Notes under the pieces: generated by a model
Databases searched by the model: none
What the model saw: only the letters and a program-made list of their open reading frames with translations
Told to the model about the DNA's origin: nothing
Program-made: the position numbers and the translations under genes
Shown: positions 1 to 6,084 of the stretch, piece by piece
Layout of the letters: the number at the start of each line of letters is the position of its first letter
How positions within the stretch are numbered: position 1 is the stretch's first letter
From: JASFJH01 sp050117725
GTDB taxonomy: Bacteria; Pseudomonadota; Gammaproteobacteria; AKS1
Direction of reading: 5' to 3'
Assembly: GCA_050117725.1 (NCBI GenBank)
Contig: JASFME010000061.1
Location: forward strand, 1-10,822
Length of the DNA stretch: 10,822 bases

Positions 1-22
1 GGGGCATCCAGGTCAGCCGGAT

Positions 23-226
23 TTAGTGAAAGGCCCGGCCGGGCTTGGCGCCAAGCGCCTTGAGGAATGTGGCCAGCGGGCAGAACTTGGTGAAACTGGC
101 CTGCAGCATGTTGGCACCAACAAACGCGGTCAGCCATACCCAGTTCGGGTCGTGGTACCGGGTCAGCGCCAGGCTTGCGAGGATCATGCTACCGGCGAAA
201 ACGAGGACAATGCGATCAATACTCAT
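23..226 (-). CDS. DUF2892 (YgaP-like transmembrane) small inner-membrane protein
   Basis: A 67-residue membrane protein. It shows two hydrophobic helices (about residues 5-22 and 28-45), then the family-typical tail FTKFCPLATFLKALG with a single cysteine at residue 49. This matches the DUF2892 family, the membrane anchor that also occurs fused to rhodanese domains in YgaP. Free-standing copies like this one are common, and their biochemical role is not established. The ATG is preceded by an AAAGG Shine-Dalgarno at 236-240. The length is normal for a stand-alone copy. It is transcribed divergently from ilvD with 182 bases between. The 22 bases beyond its stop are too few to tell what lies downstream. 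A role in sulfur transfer or envelope stress would be guesswork. Confidence 0.85.
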   Translation of the reverse strand: MSIDRIVLVFAGSMILASLALTRYHDPNWVWLTAFVGANMLQASFTKFCPLATFLKALGAKPGRAFH

Positions 227-317
227 AGCGATATACCTTTATTATAATGGGCTCGGGTTAAACATATGCCGCACCACCCCGGCCGGCGTGTCTGGCGCAG
301 CGTCCGCGGGGCATTTC

Positions 318-326
318 TGCTATCCT
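318..326 (+). promoter_or_regulatory. Candidate extended -10 promoter element of ilvD
   Basis: TGCTATCCT fits the extended -10 pattern (TGn followed by a TATAAT-like hexamer, TATCCT). It would start transcription near 333 and leave a leader of about 76 bases. No good -35 hexamer is seen 16-18 bases upstream, as is usual for extended -10 promoters. The same nine bases occur upstream of the DUF1820 gene on the other strand. This is a pattern match only. A perfect TATAAT at 243-248 lies inside the self-complementary ATTATAAT but has no fitting -35. Confidence 0.35.
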
Positions 327-331
327 TGGCC

Positions 332-346
332 GCCTGATTTTCAGGC
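332..346 (+). repeat. Short hairpin in the ilvD leader
   Basis: GCCTGA and TCAGGC form a perfect 6-bp stem with a TTT loop. If the TGCTATCCT element is the promoter, this hairpin lies at the extreme 5' end of the ilvD mRNA. It is not followed by a T tract, so it is not an intrinsic terminator. I see no leader peptide rich in Ile, Val or Leu codons, so classical attenuation is not supported. The hairpin could stabilise the 5' end or be an operator dyad. Confidence 0.35.
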
Positions 347-408
347 CGCGCGGCTAACCCCCCTAGTTTGCCGGGACAACGGCCGAATTCCTAGACCCGG
401 AGAGTCGA

Positions 409-2088
409 ATGTCAGACAAATTGAACAAATACAGTTCCCGTATCACCCAGCCCAAATCGCAGGGCGCCTCGCAGGCCATGCTGTATGGCACCGGCCTGTC
501 CGATGAGGACATGAAAAAGCCGGAAGTGGGCATCGCCAGTGTCTGGTGGGAAGGCAACACCTGCAACATGCACCTGAATGACCTCGCGGCGCTGGTGAAG
601 AAGGGAGTGGTCGGTGCCGACCTGGTCGGTATGCGTTTCAATACGATCGGTGTCTCCGATGGTATTTCCATGGGCACGAGCGGCATGAGTTATTCGTTGC
701 AGTCGCGCGAGATCATTGCCGATTCGATCGAGACGGTTATGGGTGGCCAGTGGTATGATGCGCTGATCGCCATCCCGGGTTGCGACAAGAACATGCCGGG
801 CACACTGATCGCGATGGGCCGCCTGAACCGCCCGGCGATCATGGTCTACGGCGGTACCATCAAGCCGGGCCACCTCGATCACCAGACACTCGATATCGTC
901 TCCGCGTTCCAGAGTTACGGTGAGTTCATTGCCGGCAAGATCGATGATGACGAACGCCAGGCGATCGTCAAGAATTCCTGCCCGGGACCGGGTGCCTGTG
1001 GCGGTATGTACACGGCGAACACGATGGCCTCGGCGATCGAGGCGCTGGGCATGAGCCTGCCGTACAGTTCTTCGACACCGGCAGTTGACCAGGGCAAGCT
1101 CGATGAATGCGTGCGTGCCGGTGCGGCAATCCATCACCTGCTGGAGAATGACATCAAGCCGCGTGACATCATGACGCGTGATGCCTTCGAAAACGCGCTC
1201 GTGATCGTCATGGCGCTCGGTGGTTCGACCAATGCCGTGTTGCACCTGATCGCGATGGCGCGCGCCGTGGATATCGACCTGACGCTTGATGATGTACAGG
1301 CCGTGTCGAGTCGTATCCCGTTCCTTGCCGATCTGAAACCGTCCGGCAAGTACGTCATGGAAGACCTGCACAACGTTGGCGGCGTACCGGCGGTTATGAA
1401 GTACCTGCTCGAACAGGGCCTGCTCAACGGCGATTGCCTGACCGTGACCGGCAAGAGCATCGCCGAGAACCTTGCGGATCTGCCGGGTCTGCAGGAAGGC
1501 CAGGATGTGTTCATGCCGCTCGACAAGCCGATCAAGGAAACCGGTCATATCCAGATCCTGTACGGCAACCTGGCGCCGGGTGGCTCGGTGGCGAAGATCA
1601 CGGGCAAGGAAGGCCTGCGTTTCGAAGGGCCGGCCCGTGTCTATGATTGCGAAGAAGATATGCTCAAGGGCCTCGAAGACGGCAAAATCCAGAAGGGCGA
1701 CGTGGTCGTGATCCGCTACGAGGGACCAAAGGGCGGGCCGGGTATGCCGGAAATGCTTACACCGACCTCGGCGATTATGGGTGCCGGGCTGGGTAAGGAT
1801 GTTGCATTGATTACGGATGGCCGGTTCTCGGGCGGCTCGCACGGTTTCATCATTGGCCATGTCGTGCCGGAGGCCCAGGAAGGCGGGCCGATTGGCCTGA
1901 TCCGTGACGGCGATGTGATCACGATTGATGCTGACAAGCGCACGCTGGATGTGGCCATCTCCGATGACGAGATGCAACAACGTCGTGCTGCCTGGCAGAT
2001 GCCGCCCTACAAGGCGACGCGTGGCACACTGTACAAGTTCATCAAGAACGTGAAGAGCGCCTCGGAAGGGTGTGTCACCGATGAGTAA
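409..2088 (+). CDS. ilvD: Dihydroxy-acid dehydratase (branched-chain amino acid synthesis)
   Basis: A cytosolic Fe-S enzyme that dehydrates 2,3-dihydroxy-isovalerate and 2,3-dihydroxy-3-methylvalerate to the keto acids that precede valine/leucine and isoleucine. The 559 residues carry both IlvD/Edd signatures: CDKNMPG at 125-131, and TDGRFSGGSHGF near residues 470-480 with the serine thought to act as base. Cys52, Cys125 and Cys197 are spaced 73 and 72 apart. This is the spacing of the three [2Fe-2S] ligands of plant and short bacterial DHADs, so I infer a [2Fe-2S] rather than an oxygen-labile [4Fe-4S] enzyme. The length also fits this short class rather than the ~616-residue E. coli type. 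The ATG has a GGAGAG ribosome site at 399-404. It is apparently monocistronic, with a terminator about 75 bases downstream and no other ilv gene in the window. Sugar-acid dehydratases (Edd) are the related alternative; the full set of DHAD motifs argues against that. Confidence 0.97.
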   Translation: MSDKLNKYSSRITQPKSQGASQAMLYGTGLSDEDMKKPEVGIASVWWEGNTCNMHLNDLAALVKKGVVGADLVGMRFNTIGVSDGISMGTSGMSYSLQSREIIADSIETVMGGQWYDALIAIPGCDKNMPGTLIAMGRLNRPAIMVYGGTIKPGHLDHQTLDIVSAFQSYGEFIAGKIDDDERQAIVKNSCPGPGACGGMYTANTMASAIEALGMSLPYSSSTPAVDQGKLDECVRAGAAIHHLLENDIKPRDIMTRDAFENALVIVMALGGSTNAVLHLIAMARAVDIDLTLDDVQAVSSRIPFLADLKPSGKYVMEDLHNVGGVPAVMKYLLEQGLLNGDCLTVTGKSIAENLADLPGLQEGQDVFMPLDKPIKETGHIQILYGNLAPGGSVAKITGKEGLRFEGPARVYDCEEDMLKGLEDGKIQKGDVVVIRYEGPKGGPGMPEMLTPTSAIMGAGLGKDVALITDGRFSGGSHGFIIGHVVPEAQEGGPIGLIRDGDVITIDADKRTLDVAISDDEMQQRRAAWQMPPYKATRGTLYKFIKNVKSASEGCVTDE

Positions 2089-2161
2089 TGTCCAGGCTGA
2101 CGGCGAATAAAGTCATGCTGCGCAGGGACGCATTAGAGTAGCGCACAGTGCTGTATTACGA

Positions 2162-2191
2162 AACAAGGGCCGCTTTCATGCGGCCCTTGTT
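2162..2191. terminator. Bidirectional intrinsic terminator between ilvD and the HMA-like gene
   Basis: ACAAGGGCCGC and GCGGCCCTTGT form an 11-bp stem, extendable by one A-T pair, with loop TTTCAT. The plus strand continues into a T-rich run (TGTTTGTTTG), ending ilvD transcripts. On the minus strand the sequence after the stem reads TTCG, so it is a weaker stop for the convergent gene. The position between two converging genes fits a shared terminator. Confidence 0.85.
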
Positions 2192-2212
2192 GTTTGTTTG
2201 CTGTTCCAGTAA

Positions 2213-2446
2213 TCAGAGGCCGATTAACTCGCCATGCAGGCCACGGTTACTTATCGCCTGGAGAAATGCACTGGAATCGACGACATCGGGGTTGTATTCA
2301 ATGATCATCAAATGCGGTCTCTCATCATGGTAGGCTGCAGCCATAACGCCATCCATCGCCAATAATGTATCGCGAAGTGCTTCACGATCATCGTGGCTTG
2401 TATTTTCATCTATGTGGATCGTGATATCTGCCATATTGGTATTCAT
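2213..2446 (-). CDS. Small HMA-like (ferredoxin-fold) protein lacking the CxxC
   Basis: A 77-residue soluble protein with no signal peptide. Reading along it suggests beta (7-13), alpha (19-31), beta (33-40), beta (45-51), alpha (58-68), beta (71-76). This is the order of a heavy-metal-associated domain (as in copper chaperones). However, the first loop, where HMA proteins carry the metal-binding CxxC, reads DENTSHDD, and the whole protein has no cysteine. Metal transport by the usual thiol mechanism is therefore unlikely. Two His (39-40 region and 45) and several acidic residues are present. The ribosome site is excellent: AAGGAGG (complement of 2455-2461), 8 bases before the ATG. An FNR-type promoter lies upstream, so expression under low oxygen is likely. 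It is divergent from the antiporter gene. The fold assignment is by pattern reading and the function is unknown. Confidence 0.75.
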   Translation of the reverse strand: MNTNMADITIHIDENTSHDDREALRDTLLAMDGVMAAAYHDERPHLMIIEYNPDVVDSSAFLQAISNRGLHGELIGL

Positions 2447-2519
2447 AACTACAACCTCCTTCAGGTATCAGGGCGATTTAACCAATATCATGTTTCATTG
2501 ATATCTTAATATATCTGTA

Positions 2520-2561
2520 ATTACAACAATTATTTCATTCACGGGAATTGATCTGGATCAG
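2520..2561 (-). promoter_or_regulatory. Class II FNR/Anr-type promoter of the HMA-like gene
   Basis: TTGATCTGGATCAG at 2548-2561 matches the FNR/Anr consensus (TTGAT, four bases, ATCAA) at nine of ten positions. On the minus strand TGTAAT (complement of 2520-2525) is a 5/6 match to the -10 hexamer and predicts a start near 2513. The box centre (2554.5) then falls at -41.5, the exact position for class II FNR activation. In the plus direction the same box would put the -10 on GCAACT, which is poor, so the site probably serves the minus gene. The -10 lies inside a 10-base palindrome, TGTAATTACA (2516-2525). Confidence 0.7.
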
Positions 2562-2572
2562 GGAATGTTGAT

Positions 2573-2588
2573 GTTGCGTTATCGCAAC
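2573..2588. repeat. Inverted repeat in the divergent regulatory region
   Basis: GTTGCG and CGCAAC flank a TTAT centre, a perfect 6-bp dyad. It sits 66 bases before the antiporter start and just outside the FNR-type box. It may be an operator or a small mRNA hairpin of the antiporter transcript; nothing else identifies it. Confidence 0.3.
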
Positions 2589-2653
2589 TGTTTTGTCAGC
2601 AGACAGGCTGCTCCGTGTTGCACCAGCCGTCTGCTTCCTGCTACAACACAAAC

Positions 2654-3898
2654 ATGGATACGCACGTTTTACTGTTCACCATCGCGTTGATCCTGCTGGC
2701 AGCACGGCTGTTCGCTGAACTGGCACAGGCGCTCGGAGCACCGGCCATCATCGGTGAACTGGCGGCAGGCGTGATCCTCGGCCCGAGTCTGCTGGGCTGG
2801 ATCACACCGAACGATGTCCTGATCCTGCTGGCGGAAATCGGTATCGTGCTGTTATTGTTCGAGGCCGGCCTCGAAACTGATTTCGAGCGGTTGCTCAAGG
2901 CCGGGCCGTTTGCCGTTATCCTGGCGCTGGCCGGTTTTGTCTTGCCGTTTGCTCTCGGTTTTGCCTGCAGCTACCTCGTGTTTGAGCAGTCATTGCTTGT
3001 ATCACTGTTTATCGGCGGCACGCTGACGGCGACGAGTATCGGCATCACGGTCCGTATCCTGACCGAGCTGGGTAGGAACCGGGAATTTGAAGGCCAGATC
3101 GTGCTCGGTGCGGCGGTGCTCGACGATATTCTCGGTGTGTTGCTGCTGGCCATGTTGTATGAATATGCCAGCAATGGCGCGGTCAGCCTGGAAAATACCG
3201 GCCGGATCACGTTTCTCGTTATTGGCTTTTTTATCCTCGCCCCGGTTGTTGCCCGGCTGTTCTCGCTCGTACTCAAACGCTTTCACAGTATCAGCGATAT
3301 GCCTGGGCTGATTCCGGTATCGGTGGTGACACTGGTGCTGTTCTTCGCGGCCCTTTCCCATCACCTGGGGGCACCACAGTTACTCGGCGGCTTTGCTGCC
3401 GGTATTGCGCTGTCACGCCGCTTCTTCCTGCCCTTTGCCGCCAGCTTGCGAACCGATCCGGATTTTACCCGGCGTATCCATATCGAGATGAAACCCATCA
3501 TCCAGTTGTTTACGCCGGTATTCTTCGTCATGGTCGGCCTGTCACTCGATTTGCAGTCCATCGACTGGGGCTCGACCTTTATCTGGGGATTCTCAATAAG
3601 CATGGCGATCCTTGCGCTGGGCGGCAAGCTGGCGGCCGGCTGGCTCGTGCCTGTACCTTTTCCGTTAAGGAATGCGATAGGTATGGCGATGGTGCCGCGC
3701 GGTGAGGTCGGTTTGATCTTTGCAGAACTGGGCAGGGTCGCAGGCATATTCAACAACGAGGTCTATGCGGCCCTCGTGATCGTGATTGCCTATACCACGC
3801 TGTTTGCGCCGTTCTGGATGAAGTTCTACTACCGCATTAATAGTGAAAGGATTGCGGCTGCGGACGCGCTAATGACACAGAGGACAACCGGTAAATAA
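2654..3898 (+). CDS. Monovalent cation:proton antiporter, CPA2 (NapA/Kef-like), no RCK domain
   Basis: A 414-residue integral membrane protein of the Na+/H+ exchanger family (PF00999) with about 12-13 hydrophobic segments. Family landmarks are GAPAIIGELAAG (29-40) followed by LGPSLLG, GLETDF (72-77), the ion-binding Asp-Asp pair at 157-158 (AAVLDDILG), GGKLAAG with Lys325, and VPRGEVGLIF (347-356). The Asp pair and the late lysine lie almost exactly where the electrogenic antiporter NapA has them, so Na+ (or K+)/H+ exchange is inferred. It ends soon after the last helix, without the TrkA-N/RCK domain of KefB/KefC, so ligand gating of that kind is absent. I chose the ATG at 2654 because it begins directly with the first membrane helix. 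A GTG at 2615 would add 13 non-hydrophobic residues. Neither has a clear Shine-Dalgarno. The substrate is not determinable from sequence alone. Confidence 0.9.
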   Translation: MDTHVLLFTIALILLAARLFAELAQALGAPAIIGELAAGVILGPSLLGWITPNDVLILLAEIGIVLLLFEAGLETDFERLLKAGPFAVILALAGFVLPFALGFACSYLVFEQSLLVSLFIGGTLTATSIGITVRILTELGRNREFEGQIVLGAAVLDDILGVLLLAMLYEYASNGAVSLENTGRITFLVIGFFILAPVVARLFSLVLKRFHSISDMPGLIPVSVVTLVLFFAALSHHLGAPQLLGGFAAGIALSRRFFLPFAASLRTDPDFTRRIHIEMKPIIQLFTPVFFVMVGLSLDLQSIDWGSTFIWGFSISMAILALGGKLAAGWLVPVPFPLRNAIGMAMVPRGEVGLIFAELGRVAGIFNNEVYAALVIVIAYTTLFAPFWMKFYYRINSERIAAADALMTQRTTGK

Positions 3899-4063
3899 TA
3901 CAAATTTACCAGAAGTCCCTTTGCGTGCTGGCATTATTGCCATGGCCGGTTAATTTTTTGCGGGAACATCTGGCGTGGAACGTGGTCTCCACTAGTAAGG
4001 ATGGCAAGTGTCTCGGGCATGAACGGACGGCGGATTTCATGACCCTGCCGGCCGACGGTTTGC

Positions 4064-4153
4064 CCGGACCAGCTGTTTTACCTGCCGAAATGTCCGGAAA
4101 TATCTGCCCCGGCCGGACTGGCAGTCCGGCCATTGCAACTATTTGCGCCGGAC
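4064..4153. repeat. Cluster of five CCGGAC/GTCCGG hexamers
   Basis: CCGGAC occurs at 4064-4069, 4113-4118 and 4148-4153, and its complement GTCCGG at 4092-4097 and 4124-4129, alternating in orientation. The central two form a dyad with arms GGCCGGACT (4111-4119) and AGTCCGGCC (4123-4131) around GGC. The flanking pair forms an outer 7-bp inverted repeat (TGTCCGG 4091-4097, CCGGACA 4148-4154). The array ends next to the predicted promoter of the double-thioredoxin gene. There is no T tract, so it is not a terminator. I read it as a multi-site regulator-binding region or a structured RNA element. Confidence 0.55.
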
Positions 4154-4196
4154 AGGCTATACTTGTGACGAGGCACGCACCTCATTTACCTGCCGA
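4077..4196 (+). repeat. 12-base direct repeat TTTACCTGCCGA
   Basis: The sequence TTTACCTGCCGA occurs exactly at 4077-4088 and again at 4185-4196, 108 bases apart. The copies bracket the hairpin and the predicted promoter. They may be paired operator half-sites (e.g. a looping repressor) or footprints of a small duplication. No open reading frame lies between them. Confidence 0.5.
4133..4163 (+). promoter_or_regulatory. Candidate promoter of the double-thioredoxin gene
   Basis: TATACT at 4158-4163 matches the -10 consensus at five of six positions. TTGCAA at 4133-4138 is a weak -35 with a long 19-base spacer. The start would be near 4170, about 95 bases before the ATG. The 21-base dyad ends just upstream of the -35, a place where an activator could sit. 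Confidence 0.4.
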
Positions 4197-4264
4197 GAGA
4201 ATAACAAATCAAACCCGTGCCAATGCAGTACAGGTAATAAAAGCACAGGAAGGAGGTTAACGTA

Positions 4265-5317
4265 ATGCAGCAGAGAATCTTTTCAATTTTGTTGTCGCTG
4301 GTGTTGTGTGTGCCGCTTGCGGTATACGCCGCGACTGACACTGGTGATAAACGGGCCAAGCCACGTGGTGAATTCAAGGGCGCGGATTTTGTCGAGATCC
4401 CGTCCTGGTTCAAGTCATCGTTTCTCGATATCCGGGAAGACATTGCCGATGCCACTGAAAGCGGCAAGCGCGTCATGATTTATTTTCATCAGAACGGTTG
4501 CCCTTACTGCGCCAAACTCGTCAAGGATAATTTCACGAACGAGCAGGTGGTCTCTTATCTGCAAAAACATTTTACCCCCATCGACGTAAACATGTGGGGC
4601 GACCGTGATGTCACCGGGCTGGACGGCAATGCCTATAGCGAAAAGAGCTGGGCAGCCAAACACAAAGTCTGGTTTACCCCGACCATCCTGTTCTTTGATG
4701 AACAGGGCAGCCAGGCACTGCGCATCAATGGTTACTATGACCCGGAAAAATTCATGCATGTCCTGCGTTACGTCGCGGAAAAGAAAGAAACGCAGATGAG
4801 CTTCGGCGATTACTACAAGCAGTTTTCTGTAGTGAAAAAGCCGGGCAAGCTGCAGCACGAACCGTTCTATTTGAAACCGCCACACGACCTGGCCCGCCTG
4901 GCGAAGATGGACCGGCCGATCGCCGTGTTTTTCGAGCAGGCAGAGTGCAAGGAGTGCGATCAGCTGCATAACAATATCTTCAGGCAGCAGGATACGCTTG
5001 ACCAGCTTGCTCGCTACCATGTTGTGCAACTGGACCGCTGGGCGGATACGCCGATCGTGACGCCGGAGGGCAAAAAGACCACGGCCAAACAATGGGCCAG
5101 TGAGCTGAATATTGCCTACCTGCCGTCTGCCGTAATGTTTGACGAAGGCAAGGAAGTGATCCGCATTGAGGGTTTCCTCAAGGCCTTCCATGTGCAGTCC
5201 GTGCTCGACTATGCCTCGTCAGGTGCGTACAAGAAAGAACCGAGCCTGCAACGTTTTATCGAGCATCGTGCCGATGTTATTCGCGGGCAGGGCAAGACCG
5301 TCGATCTGTGGAAATAG
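4265..5317 (+). CDS. Periplasmic protein with two SoxW-like thioredoxin domains
   Basis: A 350-residue exported protein. A signal peptide (1-22, positive start, hydrophobic core, VYA cleavage site) is followed by two thioredoxin folds. Domain 1 (about 50-172) has NGCPYC with Cys79/Cys82, the insertion DVNMWGDRDVTG typical of SoxW-type proteins, and the cis-proline motif FTPT (Pro139). Domain 2 (about 208-318) repeats the layout with AECKEC (Cys228/Cys231), VQLDRWAD and YLPSAV (Pro287). Both redox pairs are intact. The usual SoxW has one domain, so this is a tandem duplication. The ATG has a strong AGGAGG site at 4251-4256, 8 bases upstream. A thiol-disulfide role in the periplasm is well supported. 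The substrate is unknown, although reduction of sulfur-carrier proteins (by analogy to SoxW) or of apocytochrome cysteines (a heme protein follows) are possibilities. The CCGGAC cluster upstream may regulate it. Confidence 0.88.
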   Translation: MQQRIFSILLSLVLCVPLAVYAATDTGDKRAKPRGEFKGADFVEIPSWFKSSFLDIREDIADATESGKRVMIYFHQNGCPYCAKLVKDNFTNEQVVSYLQKHFTPIDVNMWGDRDVTGLDGNAYSEKSWAAKHKVWFTPTILFFDEQGSQALRINGYYDPEKFMHVLRYVAEKKETQMSFGDYYKQFSVVKKPGKLQHEPFYLKPPHDLARLAKMDRPIAVFFEQAECKECDQLHNNIFRQQDTLDQLARYHVVQLDRWADTPIVTPEGKKTTAKQWASELNIAYLPSAVMFDEGKEVIRIEGFLKAFHVQSVLDYASSGAYKKEPSLQRFIEHRADVIRGQGKTVDLWK

Positions 5318-5319
5318 TC

Positions 5320-5354
5320 GGCAGCCGGCAGTTGGCAGTTATCAGGAGGCAGTA
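5320..5354 (+). repeat. Five heptad repeats, GGCAGnn
   Basis: Directly after the stop codon, GGCAG recurs every seven bases at 5320, 5327, 5334 and 5348, with a degenerate unit (ATCAG) at 5341. Two more GGCAG follow at 5365 and 5369. The consensus unit is GGCAGTT. Short tandem heptads in spacers are known from several bacterial lineages and arise by slippage or as dispersed elements. The 12-mer AGCCGGCAGTTG (5323-5334) recurs inverted at 6069-6080, on the other side of the cytochrome gene. Confidence 0.55.
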
Positions 5355-5367
5355 AAACCCAGAGGGC

Positions 5368-5389
5368 AGGCAGAGAAATTGTTCTGCCT
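5368..5389 (+). repeat. Hairpin upstream of the cytochrome gene
   Basis: AGGCAGA (5368-5374) and TCTGCCT (5383-5389) form a 7-bp stem with an eight-base loop. It ends about 27 bases before the AGAGGA ribosome site of the next gene and is followed by TCTCTC rather than a T run. It could be a processing or mRNA-stability structure between two co-transcribed genes, or a poor terminator. Confidence 0.3.
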
Positions 5390-5431
5390 TCTCTCACTAT
5401 GTTTCGTGATCCCACGAGAGGATATGAGTCT

Positions 5432-5929
5432 ATGGCTACCAAATTACTGGCAACAATCTTGGTTATCGGCAGTCTATCGCCGGCTCATGTAAACACTTAT
5501 GCGGCAGAGCCTCATGCCCCGCATCAGGATGTCCAGCTTTCGCCGGATCTGCTAAATCTGCTCAGGGCAGAAATGCGTGAAATCGCCGGCGGAGTGCAGG
5601 GCATAGCCTTGTCACTGGCGACTGCAGACTGGAAGTCAATTCAGGAAACCAGCGAAAAAATACGCGCCAGTTACATTATGGAGAAAAAACTTACGCCGGC
5701 CCAGGCAAAGGAACTGGAGCAGGCCCTTCCTGAGCAATTCAAGCAGCTCGATGCACAGTTTCATCAAAGAGCAGAAAGGCTGGGGATGGCGGCCGCAGCC
5801 CATGATCCCGAGCTTGTGGCTTTCCAGTATTCGCGCCTGGTAGAAAGTTGTGCGCTTTGTCATTCGGCATACGCAACATCGAGGTTCCCGGGGTTCGCTC
5901 CCCCTGTCCCGCAGCCCCATCATCACTGA
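5432..5929 (+). CDS. Exported c-type cytochrome, class II (cytochrome c'-like)
   Basis: A 165-residue protein. It has a signal peptide of about 24 residues (MATKLLATIL..., cleavage near TYA/AE) and a mostly helical body (38-138), with a single heme-binding motif CALCH at 140-144 near the C-terminus. One CxxCH at the end of a four-helix body is the layout of class II cytochromes such as cytochrome c'. The helices here are amphipathic and charged. The protein extends past the motif with a Pro-rich tail ending in HHH, which may bind metal. Function could be electron transfer or NO/gas binding. The ATG at 5432 was chosen because AGAGGA (5417-5422) precedes it by 9 bases and the signal peptide then starts correctly. 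The upstream in-frame start at 5399 would spoil it. It lies 114 bases after the thioredoxin gene on the same strand and may be co-transcribed. Confidence 0.8.
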   Translation: MATKLLATILVIGSLSPAHVNTYAAEPHAPHQDVQLSPDLLNLLRAEMREIAGGVQGIALSLATADWKSIQETSEKIRASYIMEKKLTPAQAKELEQALPEQFKQLDAQFHQRAERLGMAAAAHDPELVAFQYSRLVESCALCHSAYATSRFPGFAPPVPQPHHH

Positions 5930-6084
5930 GCGAAGCATAACGAGCCATTGAAAGTCAGCGGCAGCCATTATCCGTCATCACGGCTCGAACCTTGGTTATT
6001 GCAAAGGCACAATACAGGGGGAGAAAAGGCAAAGCTACAGCAGTTTTTTCCTGTCTACTGCACACCGACAACTGCCGGCTATAT
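5930..6084. other. Spacer between convergent genes
   Basis: This 155-base stretch separates the cytochrome gene from the end of ttcA. It holds a T run (6045-6050), without a convincing stem before it, and the inverted copy of AGCCGGCAGTTG at 6069-6080. GGCT/AGCC (6077-6090) forms a small 4-bp hairpin over the ttcA stop. I see no strong terminator or gene. Confidence 0.5.

Larger units (their letters stand above)
3899..4264 (+). other. Intergenic region of 366 bases with repeats, no gene
   Basis: Reading both strands gives only short open frames (a plus frame 3925-4260 and a minus frame 3906-4133), which have no Shine-Dalgarno, no hydrophobic or domain pattern, and biased composition. After the antiporter, a 5-bp stem (TGGCA 3929-3933, TGCCA 3938-3942) followed by a T run at 3954-3959 could be a weak terminator. 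The right half holds the CCGGAC cluster, a 12-base direct repeat and a probable promoter, listed separately. Confidence 0.7.

Noticed and set aside
412..1980. A 522-codon open frame antisense to ilvD
   Set aside because: It is the codon-bias mirror of a certain gene, has no ribosome site and no domain pattern; stop codons are rare on this strand because of GC-rich third positions in ilvD.
2163..2190. The ilvD downstream inverted repeat as a mobile-element end
   Set aside because: The stem with a T-rich tail between converging genes is a typical intrinsic terminator, with no transposase or target duplication nearby.
4120..4136. Possible sigma-54 promoter (TGGCAG ... TTGCAA)
   Set aside because: The GG and GC elements are 15 bases apart rather than the required 12.
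3925..4260. A 111-codon plus frame ahead of the thioredoxin gene
   Set aside because: It has no ribosome site and no hydrophobic or domain pattern, and it runs over the promoter, the dyad and the ribosome site of the next gene.
4415..5191. A 258-codon frame antisense to the double thioredoxin
   Set aside because: It is a shadow of a strongly supported gene and shows no recognisable domain.
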